Shown: positions 54,901 to 63,371 of the stretch, piece after piece
How the letters are laid out: each line of letters starts with the position of its first letter
Position numbering within the stretch: the first letter of the stretch is position 1
Origin: Sphingobium sp. C100
GTDB lineage: Bacteria; Pseudomonadota; Alphaproteobacteria; Sphingomonadales; Sphingomonadaceae
Reading direction: 5' to 3'
Assembly (NCBI RefSeq): GCF_000508185.1
Contig: NZ_AYOY01000001.1
Location: 56,702-120,701 of the forward strand
DNA: 64,000 nt
Position numbers and translations under genes: made by a program
The notes under the pieces: model-generated
Told to the model about the DNA's origin: nothing
What the model saw: the letters and a program-made list of their open reading frames with translations, nothing else
The model's database searches: none

Positions 54901-54979
54901 AGGTGGGACGCCAATCAGTCCGAAAGACCGGGGCACGCTGGGCTTTTCGGTTCGCTGGGAATGCAGGAAAACAAGGTGA

Positions 54980-55007
54980 TGGCGGAGCGGGAGGGATTCG
55001 AACCCGG
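54980..55007 (-). other. tRNA 3'-end fragment, probable attachment site
   Basis: On the minus strand the sequence GGGTTCGAATCCC is followed by TCCCGCTCCGCCA: T-loop, 3' acceptor strand, discriminator G and encoded CCA of a tRNA, most likely tRNA-Ser. No 5' half, D-arm or anticodon arm can be found to the right. This is what an integrative element leaves at its distal end after inserting in a tRNA gene. An intact integrase starts 194 bp to the right. Confidence 0.7.
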
Positions 55008-55200
55008 GGTTTCCATAACATTGAATTCCCGCCCATTTTGTGCTCTATATCCCTCGGAAATTAAAGAGCTTTCTGCGGATTTTTGATCCGAACTCGTTCG
55101 CATTGGTTCGTGTCAGATCGCAGCATTCCGCGACTCAAATGGGGCGGCAAATGGGGCGGCAGTTTTGCCCCTTCAGGCCTCGCCGTTTGCCGAGGACGAC

Positions 55201-56523
55201 ATGGCACGAGGAATTCACAAACTTAGCGCCCGCCGGGTTGAGACGCTCAAGGAACCTGGAAAATATGGAGATGGAGGCGGCCTCTGGCTTCGTATCGATC
55301 CAGATAAGTCGCGGCGGTGGGTCTTCCGCTGGCAGCGCAACAAGACTTGTCGGGAAATGGGGCTCGGCGCCGCAGCCGATGTTTCGCTGGCGAAGGCGCG
55401 GGAAGCCGCCTCGCTCGCGCGAGCGCAAGTCGCCGATGGCCTTGACCCCGCCGAGGAGCGAGACCGCCTCATTGAGAAAAAGGCGAAGAAAGCCATCATC
55501 CCCAAGAAGGCTAAGGCATCGTTCGAGCCCGTTGCCCCACCCTCAGGCGCGCCGCTTTTTCGCGATTTCGCGGAAACCTACATTGCGAGGCACGAAGAGG
55601 GTTGGAAAAATCCCAAGCATCGTCAGCAATGGCGTAACACGATATCGACCTACGCCGGTCCAATTCTGGACAAGCCGGTCGATGCCGTTACGACGGACGA
55701 TGTCGTCGCTATCCTGAGCCCCATCTGGCGATCGGTTCCAGAAACGGCCAGCAGGTTACGCGGCAGGATCGAGAACATCCTTGATGCGGCTAAAGCCGCT
55801 AAGCACGTCAACGGGCCGTGGGAGAACCCCGCCCGTTGGCGAGGCAATCTCATCCACCTTCTTCCGCGTGGTCGCAAGAAGACCGACGTTACCCATCATG
55901 CCGCCATCCCGTTCGAAGACATGCCAGGCTTTTATACGCGGCTGCGCACTCGTCCTGCGCTCGCAGCGCGTGCTTTGGAATTGACGATCTTGTCCGCAAC
56001 CCGAACGAACGAGACCCTTCAGGCGACCTGGTCAGAATTCGATCTCGACAATGCCGTCTGGACGATACCAAAGGAGCGCATGAAGATGAACATCGAGCAT
56101 CGCGTTCCGCTGTCTGACCGCGCCGTGACCATTCTCAAGGAGATCGGCCGAAGCAGCAATCGTCGCCCCAACGCCTTTGTGTTTGCCGGCCAGAAGCAAG
56201 GAAAGTCGCTGTCGAATATGTCGATGACGATGGTTCTGCGGCGGATGAAGCTAGGCCACTACACCGTGCATGGGATGCGCAGTTCGTTCCGCGACTACAT
56301 GGGCGACATGACGGATCACGCCGAAACGATCGTCGAGCACGCGCTGGCCCATCAGGTCGGAGACGAGACCCAACGCGCCTACCGGCGCGGCGATGCCTTC
56401 CTAAAGCGTCGCAGGCTCATGAGCGACTGGGCGACATACTTGCTCAATGCGCCGAAACCTGTCAGCAAACGCGATATAAGGCGGGTGAGACCAGCATCGC
56501 GCCAAGTGCGATTAGCAACTTAG
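55201..56523 (+). CDS. Tyrosine-type site-specific integrase (P4-like)
   Basis: 440 residues from ATG 55201 (GAGGACGAC upstream). DUF4102 N terminus (RGIHKLSARRVETL, DGGGLWLRIDPDKSRRW), core-binding middle, and catalytic residues: Arg in LSATRTNET, HGMRSSFRD (His-x-x-Arg), and the C-terminal HALAHQ...RAYRRGD with the nucleophilic Tyr. Complete and probably active. It adjoins the tRNA fragment at 54980 and would have integrated the element to its right. Confidence 0.92.
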   Translation: MARGIHKLSARRVETLKEPGKYGDGGGLWLRIDPDKSRRWVFRWQRNKTCREMGLGAAADVSLAKAREAASLARAQVADGLDPAEERDRLIEKKAKKAIIPKKAKASFEPVAPPSGAPLFRDFAETYIARHEEGWKNPKHRQQWRNTISTYAGPILDKPVDAVTTDDVVAILSPIWRSVPETASRLRGRIENILDAAKAAKHVNGPWENPARWRGNLIHLLPRGRKKTDVTHHAAIPFEDMPGFYTRLRTRPALAARALELTILSATRTNETLQATWSEFDLDNAVWTIPKERMKMNIEHRVPLSDRAVTILKEIGRSSNRRPNAFVFAGQKQGKSLSNMSMTMVLRRMKLGHYTVHGMRSSFRDYMGDMTDHAETIVEHALAHQVGDETQRAYRRGDAFLKRRRLMSDWATYLLNAPKPVSKRDIRRVRPASRQVRLAT

Positions 56524-56546
56524 GTGTCGAATACCGATAGAGCGTT

Positions 56547-56942
56547 TCAACCGAAGGTTCTGGCAAACCCAGCGGCACTTGGCGGCACGTCGATGCCCAT
56601 GGTCTCCGCTTGGGTATGGAGGCCCGGTAGCGCACTCCCGGCGCCTTCGCCGAAAATTGCTTCAAGACTACGCACGCAAAGCGTGGTCCCGGCATCGGCC
56701 AGCCGGTAATATACCTGCTTCGCCTGCCGACGCGTCGTGACCATGCCCGCCTTACGGAGTTCGGCCAGCTGCTGGCTGAGCGCCGGCTGACCGATCCGGG
56801 TCGCCGCGTCGATCTCGCTCACATTCTGCTCGCCGCGCGCGAGTAGCAGCGAGAGCACCATCAGGCGCTGCGGCTGGGCGAACACCTTCAGCTTTTCGGC
56901 CGCGAGGTCCGCCTGCGTGCGGCTTTCGTAAAGCGGCGTCAT
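56547..56942 (-). CDS. ArsR-family regulator (BigR/SqrR-like context)
   Basis: 131 residues from ATG 56942, overlapping the peroxiredoxin stop (ATGA). Winged HTH: KVFAQPQRLMVLSLL, GQPALSQQLAELRKAGMV, QVYYRLAD. In sulfide-responsive relatives (BigR, SqrR) two cysteines form a sensing disulfide or polysulfide bridge. Only Cys89 is present here; the position of the first is not a Cys. Likely represses the adjacent sulfur operon and itself, but by an altered mechanism. Confidence 0.88.
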   Translation of the reverse strand: MTPLYESRTQADLAAEKLKVFAQPQRLMVLSLLLARGEQNVSEIDAATRIGQPALSQQLAELRKAGMVTTRRQAKQVYYRLADAGTTLCVRSLEAIFGEGAGSALPGLHTQAETMGIDVPPSAAGFARTFG

Positions 56943-57553
56943 GACGCCCGACGGCAAAACCAGTCGGCCGCCCCTCCATCCTCGGCGGGAAGCAGCAACA
57001 AAGGCTCGCCGGGCTGCCAGCCCTCGGGCACCAGCCGATCGCCGCCCTGCGCCGCCTGCAATGCGGCAAGAAGGCGCAGCATCTCCTCGACCGAGCGCCC
57101 GACCGTCATCGGATAGTGGATGATCGCGCGAATGATGCCGTCAGGGTCGATAAAATAGGTCGCGCGCAAGCCGGAACTATCCCGTGCGGCCTCGTCGAGC
57201 ATCCCGTAGGCCCGACCGACCGCCATGGACGGATCCTCGACGATCGGAAAATCGATGGCGACGCCGAACAGTTCGCGGATCGCGCGCACCCAGGCCATGT
57301 GCGAGTAAAGACTGTCGATGGAAAGGCCGAGGAGGACGCAGCCGAGCGCCTCAAAGCGCGGCTGCGCTTTGGCCAGCGCCACGAATTCGGTGGTGCAGAC
57401 CGGCGTGAAGTCCGCGGGGTGGGAGAAAAACACCACCCAGCGCCCGCGCAACGACGACAGCCGCAGCGGCCCCTTGGTGGTTCGCGCCTCGAAGTCGGGC
57501 GCGAGGTCGCCCATGCGCAGGGCAACCGCTGCCCGCATTTCCGTATCCGTCAT
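56939..57553 (-). CDS. Peroxiredoxin (Prx6/AhpC-TSA type)
   Basis: 204 residues. Peroxidatic Cys53 in FSHPADFTPVCTTEF, with the conserved Arg/Thr environment, and a C-terminal arm (YPMTVGRSVEEMLRLL) typical of 1-Cys Prx6. A second Cys lies only at the far C terminus (WFCRR). Reduces peroxides, and perhaps reactive sulfur species in this context. Coupled to ArsR downstream; divergent from the persulfide dioxygenase operon. Confidence 0.9.
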   Translation of the reverse strand: MTDTEMRAAVALRMGDLAPDFEARTTKGPLRLSSLRGRWVVFFSHPADFTPVCTTEFVALAKAQPRFEALGCVLLGLSIDSLYSHMAWVRAIRELFGVAIDFPIVEDPSMAVGRAYGMLDEAARDSSGLRATYFIDPDGIIRAIIHYPMTVGRSVEEMLRLLAALQAAQGGDRLVPEGWQPGEPLLLLPAEDGGAADWFCRRAS

Positions 57554-57590
57554 TTCGGTCTTTTCTCATTTTCGGGCGGTTGACGCAACA

Positions 57591-57628
57591 CGATTACACA
57601 CATACATATATTTCTAGTTAAGTAATCG
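57591..57628. promoter_or_regulatory. Divergent promoter with CGATTAC/GTAATCG inverted repeat
   Basis: Perfect 7-bp arms at 57591-57597 and 57622-57628 enclose 24 bp of A/T-rich DNA (ATACATATATTTCTAG). This is the only AT-rich stretch in the 84-bp gap between peroxiredoxin and the plus-strand operon. Probable ArsR operator and promoter. Confidence 0.5.
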
Positions 57629-57637
57629 AGGTGCCTG

Positions 57638-58552
57638 ATGGACTCGCCCCTACGTCACGCCGCAGAGCAGATCGAAGCAGCCACTGAGCGCGGTCCCACG
57701 GTCAAGGCCTTCTTCGACGAAGCGACCAACACCGTCAGCTATGTTGTTCACGACCCCGCGACCCTGCGCGCCGCGATCATCGACAGCGTGCTCGATTTCG
57801 ACCCTGCGTCGGGCCGCACGTCCTTCGCCTCGGCCGACGCGATCATCGCCTATGTCCGCGAACAAGGCCTCGCGGTGGACTGGCTCCTCGAAACCCATGC
57901 CCATGCCGACCACCTCTCTGCCGCGCCCTATCTGCAGGGCCGCCTCGGCGGAACGCTGGCGATCGGCGCGGCGATCCTGACGGTCCAGCAGACATTCGGC
58001 GCGCTCTTCCATGAGGGCACCGACTTCGCACGCGACGGTTCGCAATTCGATCGCCTGTTCGAGGATGGCGACGTCTTCCGGATCGGCGAGCTTCCCGCGA
58101 CGGTGCTGCACGTGCCCGGCCACACGCCGGCCGATCTCGCCTATGTCATCGGCGACGCGGCATTCGTCGGCGATACGCTGTTCATGCCCGACTACGGCAC
58201 TGCGCGCGCGGATTTTCCCGGCGGCGATGCCCGCACCCTCTATCGGTCCATCCGCCGCCTGCTGGAACTGCCACCGCAAACCCTCATGTACCTGTGCCAC
58301 GACTACAAGGCGCCCGGCCGTGACGACTACCGCTGGGAAACCAGCGTCGCGCAGCAACGCGCGGCGAACGTTCACGTCCACGACGGGATCGACGAAGATG
58401 CCTTTGTCGCGATGCGCGAAGCGCGCGACGCGACCCTGGCCATGCCGCGGCTGATCCTGCCATCGATCCAGGTCAACATGCGGGCAGGGCATCTGCCCGA
58501 GCCCGAAGACAACGGCACCCGCTACCTCAAGCTTCCGCTGAACGCGTTGTGA
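57638..58552 (+). CDS. MBL-fold hydrolase, persulfide-dioxygenase-like
   Basis: 304 residues. Metal-binding THAHADHL (~88-95), [20 protein letters not shown] and [10 protein letters not shown] match the ETHE1/Blh-type persulfide dioxygenase family, which oxidises glutathione persulfide to sulfite with one Fe. First gene of a plus-strand operon whose later genes are YeeE/YedE, SQR-like and TauE/SafE, the order known from BigR-Blh clusters. No fused rhodanese domain. Confidence 0.9.
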   Translation: MDSPLRHAAEQIEAATERGPTVKAFFDEATNTVSYVVHDPATLRAAIIDSVLDFDPASGRTSFASADAIIAYVREQGLAVDWLLETHAHADHLSAAPYLQGRLGGTLAIGAAILTVQQTFGALFHEGTDFARDGSQFDRLFEDGDVFRIGELPATVLHVPGHTPADLAYVIGDAAFVGDTLFMPDYGTARADFPGGDARTLYRSIRRLLELPPQTLMYLCHDYKAPGRDDYRWETSVAQQRAANVHVHDGIDEDAFVAMREARDATLAMPRLILPSIQVNMRAGHLPEPEDNGTRYLKLPLNAL

Positions 58553-58986
58553 GCGCGATCTTCCCGGACGCCGCGCCGGGCCTCGGCTTTCTCGGCGGCC
58601 TGCTGATCGGGCTTGCCAGCGCGCTGATGCTGCTGGGGCTGGGACGCATTGCCGGGATCAGCGGGCTCATCGCAGGCGCGACCGGCATCGGTTCGCTGTC
58701 GCAATCCCGCATGGTGGCGATCGCCTTCACTCTCGGCCTTCCCCTGGGAGCGGGCCTCGTCACGCTGGCCCGCCCGGTGTCGGTGGCAATCCCCGGTTCG
58801 ATCCTCACCCTGATCCTCGCGGGGCTGCTGGTCGGCTTCGGGACGCGGCTCGGCAGTGGCTGCACGAGCGGGCACGGCATCTGCGGCCTTTCACGCCTGT
58901 CGCCGCGTTCACTGGTCGCCACGACGCTCTTCATGGCAGCGGGCTTTGCCAGCGTCGCAATCATGCGCCTGGCTGCCGGGTCCTGA
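58549..58986 (+). CDS. YeeE/YedE family membrane protein (first half)
   Basis: 145 residues from GTG 58549, overlapping the dioxygenase stop. About four transmembrane helices and the family motif [17 protein letters not shown], with conserved Cys used for sulfur-species passage in thiosulfate transporters of this family. Pairs with the next gene to make a two-protein transporter (PmpA/PmpB style). Likely moves a reduced sulfur species across the inner membrane. Confidence 0.88.
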   Translation: MSAIFPDAAPGLGFLGGLLIGLASALMLLGLGRIAGISGLIAGATGIGSLSQSRMVAIAFTLGLPLGAGLVTLARPVSVAIPGSILTLILAGLLVGFGTRLGSGCTSGHGICGLSRLSPRSLVATTLFMAAGFASVAIMRLAAGS

Positions 58987-58987
58987 C

Positions 58988-59416
58988 ATGCGCGCCCTGA
59001 TCGCCCTTCTGTGCGGCACGATCTTCGGCGCGGGCCTGGCCCTGTCCGGCATGCTCGATCCCGCTCGGGTGCGCGCCTTTCTCGATGTGCTGGGGGCGTG
59101 GGATCCGACGCTTGGCTTCGTGATGCTCGGAGCCATGCTCCCGATGGGTGCCGCCTGGCTTTTGCAACGGCGGATGCTTCGGCCGCTCACCGGACCGGCG
59201 TTCGCGCTTCCGGATACGCGGCGGATCGATGCGCCCCTGATGATCGGAGCACTCCTGTTTGGTCTGGGCTGGGGCATCGCCGGCCTGTGCCCCGGACCCG
59301 CCGTCGCCAACCTCGCCATCGCGCCGCTCGCCGTCCTGCCGTTTCTCGCGGCGATGCTCGCAGGGATGCTTCTGCACCGGCTGTGGGCGGCCAGTCGCTT
59401 CATCTCAAAGGAATGA
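58988..59416 (+). CDS. YeeE/YedE family membrane protein (second half)
   Basis: 142 residues from ATG 58988, 1 bp after the previous stop. Four predicted helices with GAGLALSGMLDPARV and the motif GLCPGPAVANL, the partner half of YeeE/YedE (DUF6691 type). Acts with the 58549 protein. Its stop overlaps the next start (ATGA). Confidence 0.88.
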   Translation: MRALIALLCGTIFGAGLALSGMLDPARVRAFLDVLGAWDPTLGFVMLGAMLPMGAAWLLQRRMLRPLTGPAFALPDTRRIDAPLMIGALLFGLGWGIAGLCPGPAVANLAIAPLAVLPFLAAMLAGMLLHRLWAASRFISKE

Positions 59417-60999
59417 CCATGGACCCGATCGCCGCCGTGACGGAAGAGTTCTCCATCACTGGCCAGCTCTTGCCCGAAGACATGACCGCGATCGCAGCCG
59501 CAGGCTTCCGCTCGGTCATCTGCAATCGTCCCGATGGCGAAGATGCCGGCCAGCCACCCGCCGCGCAGATTGTCGAGGCCGCGCGCCGGCTCGGCATCGC
59601 GTTCGCCCATCTGCCTGTCGCCACCCGCGATATCGCGCCTGCCGATGCCGCGGCGATGCGCGGCGCGCTCGCGGCGATGCCTGGACCGGTGCTGGCGTTC
59701 TGCCGCACGGGCGCGCGTTCCAGAGCCATCTACGAGGCAGCCATGAAGGCCGGCGGCAGCGCACCCGGCGTCCAGGACGTCGTGATCGTGGGCGGCGGCA
59801 GCGCCGGGCTTGCCTGCGCCGCCAGTCTGCTCAAGCGCCGCCCGGACCTTTCGATCACGGTGGTCGAGCCTTCCGGCACACATTACTACCAGCCCGGATG
59901 GACGCTGGTGGGGGCCGGCGTCTTCGCACCGGAGGCGACAAGCCGGCCGATGGCAGACGTCATGCCACGACAGGTTCGCTGGATCCGCCAGGCGGTCACC
60001 GCTTTCCTGCCCGAACAGAACCGCGTCCGGCTCGAGGGCGGCTCCGAACTGGCCTATCGGGCGCTTGTCGCGGCTCCCGGTCTCAAGCTCGATTGGGATG
60101 CGATCCCCGGCCTTGCCCGATCGCTGGGGCAGCACGGCGTCACCTCCAACTATCGGTACGACCTCGCGCCATATACCTGCGATCTGGCTCGGCGGCTGAC
60201 GCGCGGGCGGGCGCTGTTCACCCAGCCGCCCATGCCGATCAAATGCGCGGGCGCACCGCAAAAGGCGATGTACCTCTCCTGCCATCGCTGGGAACGGACC
60301 GGGGCGCTGGCGGGAATCGATACCGAGTTTCACACGGCGGGCGCGGTGCTGTTCGGCGTGCCGGACTATGTGCCCGCGCTCATGTCCTATATCCAACGCT
60401 ACCGGATCGACCTTCGCCTCGGCTCCCGGCTCGTATCAGTCGACGGCCCGGCCGGCGTCGCTTGTTTCGAACAGTCCGGCAGCGATGGGCTTCGCCTCGT
60501 CGAACGCCGCTTCGACATGCTCCATGCCGTGCCGCCGCAGATCGCACCCGACTTCGTGCGCGTGAGCCCGCTCGCCGACGAGAGCGGCTTCATCGCCGTC
60601 GATCCGGCGACGCTCCGCCATCCGCGCTGGAGCAACATCTTCGCGCTCGGCGATGCCGCGGCCACCTCGAACGCCAAGACCGCGGCCGCTGCGCGCAAGC
60701 AGGCGCCGGTGGTCGCCATCAACCTGCTGGCAGCACTCGATGGCCGTGAACCCGTGGCCGCCTATGACGGTTACGGTTCCTGTCCGCTGACGGTGGAGCG
60801 CGGACGCATCGTGCTTGCCGAGTTCGGCTATGGCGGCAAGCTCCTGCCGAGCTTTCCGGCCTGGCTGCTCGACGGACGCAAACCGACCCGCCGCGCCTGG
60901 TTCCTGAAGGACCGCCTGCTGCCGCCGATCTACTGGCACGGCATGCTCAAGGGCCGCGAATGGCTGGCCAGACCGCAAGCGATCGGCGTCGGCAGATGA
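59413..60999 (+). CDS. Fusion of phosphatase-like (DUF442) domain and SQR-like flavoprotein
   Basis: 528 residues from ATG 59413 (ATG 59419 also possible, with AAAGGA 6 nt upstream). Residues ~1-115: DUF442/TIGR01244 domain with CRTGARSR at 97-104. From ~121: FAD-binding VIVGGGSAGL and a sulfide:quinone-oxidoreductase-type domain with KCAGAPQKAMYLS (Cys278), the same segment as in human SQOR. The second redox Cys of SQOR (GDC motif) is Ala here (GDAAATSNAKTAA). Membrane-associated sulfide oxidation with transfer to the N-terminal Cys is an inference. Overlaps both neighbours. Confidence 0.88.
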   Translation: MTMDPIAAVTEEFSITGQLLPEDMTAIAAAGFRSVICNRPDGEDAGQPPAAQIVEAARRLGIAFAHLPVATRDIAPADAAAMRGALAAMPGPVLAFCRTGARSRAIYEAAMKAGGSAPGVQDVVIVGGGSAGLACAASLLKRRPDLSITVVEPSGTHYYQPGWTLVGAGVFAPEATSRPMADVMPRQVRWIRQAVTAFLPEQNRVRLEGGSELAYRALVAAPGLKLDWDAIPGLARSLGQHGVTSNYRYDLAPYTCDLARRLTRGRALFTQPPMPIKCAGAPQKAMYLSCHRWERTGALAGIDTEFHTAGAVLFGVPDYVPALMSYIQRYRIDLRLGSRLVSVDGPAGVACFEQSGSDGLRLVERRFDMLHAVPPQIAPDFVRVSPLADESGFIAVDPATLRHPRWSNIFALGDAAATSNAKTAAAARKQAPVVAINLLAALDGREPVAAYDGYGSCPLTVERGRIVLAEFGYGGKLLPSFPAWLLDGRKPTRRAWFLKDRLLPPIYWHGMLKGREWLARPQAIGVGR

Positions 61000-61784
61000 T
61001 CCTCGAACCCTTGCAATATGTCCTCGGCATCGCCTCGGGCATGCTCGTGGGGTTCAGCCTGGGACTGGTCGGCGGCGGCGGCTCGATCCTCGCCGTGCCG
61101 CTCATGGTCTATCTCGTCGGCGTTCCCAGTCCGCATGTGGCGATCGGCACCAGCGCGCTTGCGGTCGCCGCCAACGCCGCGGCGGGCCTCATCAATCACG
61201 CCCATGCCCGCAACGTCAAATGGCGCTGCGGTGGCATGTTCGCCGCCGCCGGCATCTTTGGCGCCCTGGCAGGTTCGACGCTCGGCAAGATGGTCGACGG
61301 CAACAAGCTGCTCTTCCTGTTCGCCCTGGTCATGCTGCTGGTCGGCACGTTCATGATCAAGGGGCGCGGCAATCCTGGAGACCCCGGCGCCGAATGCAAC
61401 CGCGAAAAGGCGCCCAAGGTCGTCGGCTACGGCCTTGTCTCGGGACTCTTTTCGGGGTTTTTCGGTATCGGCGGCGGCTTCCTGATCGTTCCCGGACTGG
61501 TCGCCTCGACCGGCATGCCGATCCTACTCGCGGTCGGCACGTCGCTCGTCGCGGTCACCGCCTTCGGCATCACCACGGCCGCAAACTATGCCTTCTCCGG
61601 CCTCGTCGACTGGCCGCTCGCCGGCCTCTTCGTCCTGGGCGGCGCGGTCGGCACCCTTGCCGGAACCCGGCTCGCGCGCCGGCTCGGCGCGAGGACCGGT
61701 CAGCTGACGCTGGTTTTCGCGGCGCTGATCTTCGTGGTCGCCGCCTACATGTTATGGAAGAGCGCCAGCGCGCTGCTGGGCTGA
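60996..61784 (+). CDS. TauE/SafE family membrane transporter
   Basis: 262 residues from ATG 60996, overlapping the previous stop. Eight predicted helices in two repeats, each with the Gly-rich signature (LGLVGGGGSILAVPLM near 20, FFGIGGGFLIVPGLV near 155). Family members export sulfite/sulfoacetate-type anions; here probably sulfite or thiosulfate made by the preceding enzymes. Last gene of the operon; overlaps the convergent cydC by 33 bp. Confidence 0.9.
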   Translation: MILEPLQYVLGIASGMLVGFSLGLVGGGGSILAVPLMVYLVGVPSPHVAIGTSALAVAANAAAGLINHAHARNVKWRCGGMFAAAGIFGALAGSTLGKMVDGNKLLFLFALVMLLVGTFMIKGRGNPGDPGAECNREKAPKVVGYGLVSGLFSGFFGIGGGFLIVPGLVASTGMPILLAVGTSLVAVTAFGITTAANYAFSGLVDWPLAGLFVLGGAVGTLAGTRLARRLGARTGQLTLVFAALIFVVAAYMLWKSASALLG

Positions 61785-63371
61785 CGGTTCGCGATTGCCG
61801 AGCGTCATCTGCCGTGTCGCCAGCGCGCGGACAGCGTCGCGATGGGTTACAGCGACCAGGCCGGCGCCTGTCCGATGCAGCCAGGCGTCGAGGTTTCGGC
61901 AGAGTTGCTGGTCCGTCGCGGGGTCGAGACCTTCGCTCGGTTCGTCCAGCAGCAGCCAGGACGGCCGGGCGAGCAGCGCGCGGGCGATCGTCAGGCGCTT
62001 GCGCTGACCGCCCGAGAGCCGCAGGCCGCCGTCACCGACCCAGGTCAGCAACCCCGCCGGCATCGCGCGAACCTCACGCTCCAGACACGCGATCCGCAGC
62101 GCCTCCCAGAGCGCCTCGTCCGCCAGCCCCGGCGCGGCAAGCCGCAGATTGTCCGCGATCGTTCCCGCGATGATGCCGCCCGACTGCGGCGCCAGTGCGC
62201 AGCGCCGGACACCCGCACCCGCGAGATAGCCTTCCTCAGGGCAACTATCGGCAAGTCGCACAAGCGATCCCGCCTCGCGCAGACCGGCGAGACCTTCGAG
62301 CAATGTCGTCTTCCCGCTCCCCGAGGGTCCCGTGATCACAAGGCGCTCGCCGTCCCGCAACTGCAGGCCGGTCTCATCTCCTGGTACGGCAGGCGGGTCT
62401 TGTTCGCTTTCCGGCTCACTATCGACGGCGTCACCCGCAACGACCAGCCCGGCCAGACGATCGAGCCCCGCCCGGGCAACCGCGTCTCGCGCCATCGACC
62501 GAATGATACTGCCCAACTGTTCCGTTCCAGCCAGCACCGCCAACAGCGCCATCACCGTACACGGCAGGTCGGCGGTGGAGAGCAACGACACCGCGCCGGC
62601 CGCGAGACCGCCTGCGATCATCGGCAAGGCCGTGACCGAGGCCTCGATACGGGCGAAGGCAAGCCTGGCGCGATCCGCCTTGCAGCCCGCTTGCGCGATC
62701 TCCTGCTCGACGACGGGCTCGAGGCCGTAGGCCAGAATCTCGGGCGCCGCAGCCACGCGGTCGCCAATACGGGTCCGCAGCGCGCCGATCCGCTGTTGCA
62801 TCCGCATTGCCGCATCCGGCAGCCAACAGCCGGCCGCATAACGGCCAACGGCGAGCATCGACGCCAAGATCAACAACACTGCACATGTCGCCGCCATTCC
62901 CGCCGCAAGCGTCACAGCGACGCAGGCTATGCCCGCCGCGAGCGCCCCGGCATCCGACGGTCGGCGGATCAGCCGGTCTTCCAATGCCGCCACATCGACA
63001 AGGATGGCCTCATTCACCGTACCGGCAGGAACGCGGGCAGAGCGCGCGGCGATCAATTCGAACAGCCGCGTGCGCAGTGTCGCCAAAGAGAAGAGCGCCG
63101 CCTCGTGCGACCACAGCCGCTCGCCATAGCGCGAGGCTGTCCGCAATATGGCCAGCAGACGGATCAGCGCGCTCGGCAGCAGATAGTTGAACGCCTGCAC
63201 CGCGATGACGCCCGCGGCGCCCGCGACCGCAGCGGCGGCGATGAACCAGCCCGCCAGCGCGACGAGCGCCAATCCGGCGAGACCGGCTGCGACAGCACAG
63301 GCGCCGGCCGCCAGGAAGCTGCGCCGTTTCGGCGCGGTCACGAGCCGCAGCAGGCCGCGAAGCTCGCTCAT
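61752..63371 (-). CDS. cydC: ABC transporter, thiol reductant exporter subunit CydC
   Basis: 539 residues. About six transmembrane helices to residue ~300, then the ATPase: Walker A GPSGSGKTT, signature LSGGQRKRLTIARALL, Walker B LLLDEPSEGLDP. The start (LLRLVTAPKRRSFLAAG and GWFIAAAAVAG) is CydC-like. With CydD it exports glutathione/cysteine to the periplasm, needed for cytochrome bd assembly. Second gene after cydD (ATG overlaps the cydD stop at 63368). Its end overlaps the TauE gene tail-to-tail. Confidence 0.9.
   Translation of the reverse strand: MSELRGLLRLVTAPKRRSFLAAGACAVAAGLAGLALVALAGWFIAAAAVAGAAGVIAVQAFNYLLPSALIRLLAILRTASRYGERLWSHEAALFSLATLRTRLFELIAARSARVPAGTVNEAILVDVAALEDRLIRRPSDAGALAAGIACVAVTLAAGMAATCAVLLILASMLAVGRYAAGCWLPDAAMRMQQRIGALRTRIGDRVAAAPEILAYGLEPVVEQEIAQAGCKADRARLAFARIEASVTALPMIAGGLAAGAVSLLSTADLPCTVMALLAVLAGTEQLGSIIRSMARDAVARAGLDRLAGLVVAGDAVDSEPESEQDPPAVPGDETGLQLRDGERLVITGPSGSGKTTLLEGLAGLREAGSLVRLADSCPEEGYLAGAGVRRCALAPQSGGIIAGTIADNLRLAAPGLADEALWEALRIACLEREVRAMPAGLLTWVGDGGLRLSGGQRKRLTIARALLARPSWLLLDEPSEGLDPATDQQLCRNLDAWLHRTGAGLVAVTHRDAVRALATRQMTLGNREPSAQQRAGALP

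Noticed and set aside
54980..55070. Complete tRNA gene
   Set aside because: Only the T-loop, 3' acceptor strand and CCA are present; no D-arm, anticodon arm or 5' acceptor strand can be folded from the adjoining bases.
58909..60396. 495-codon minus-strand frame across the sulfur operon
   Set aside because: Low-complexity Arg/Ala/Gly shadow of membrane and flavoprotein genes. The 636-codon plus-strand frame at 61842-63752 under cydC is rejected for the same reason.
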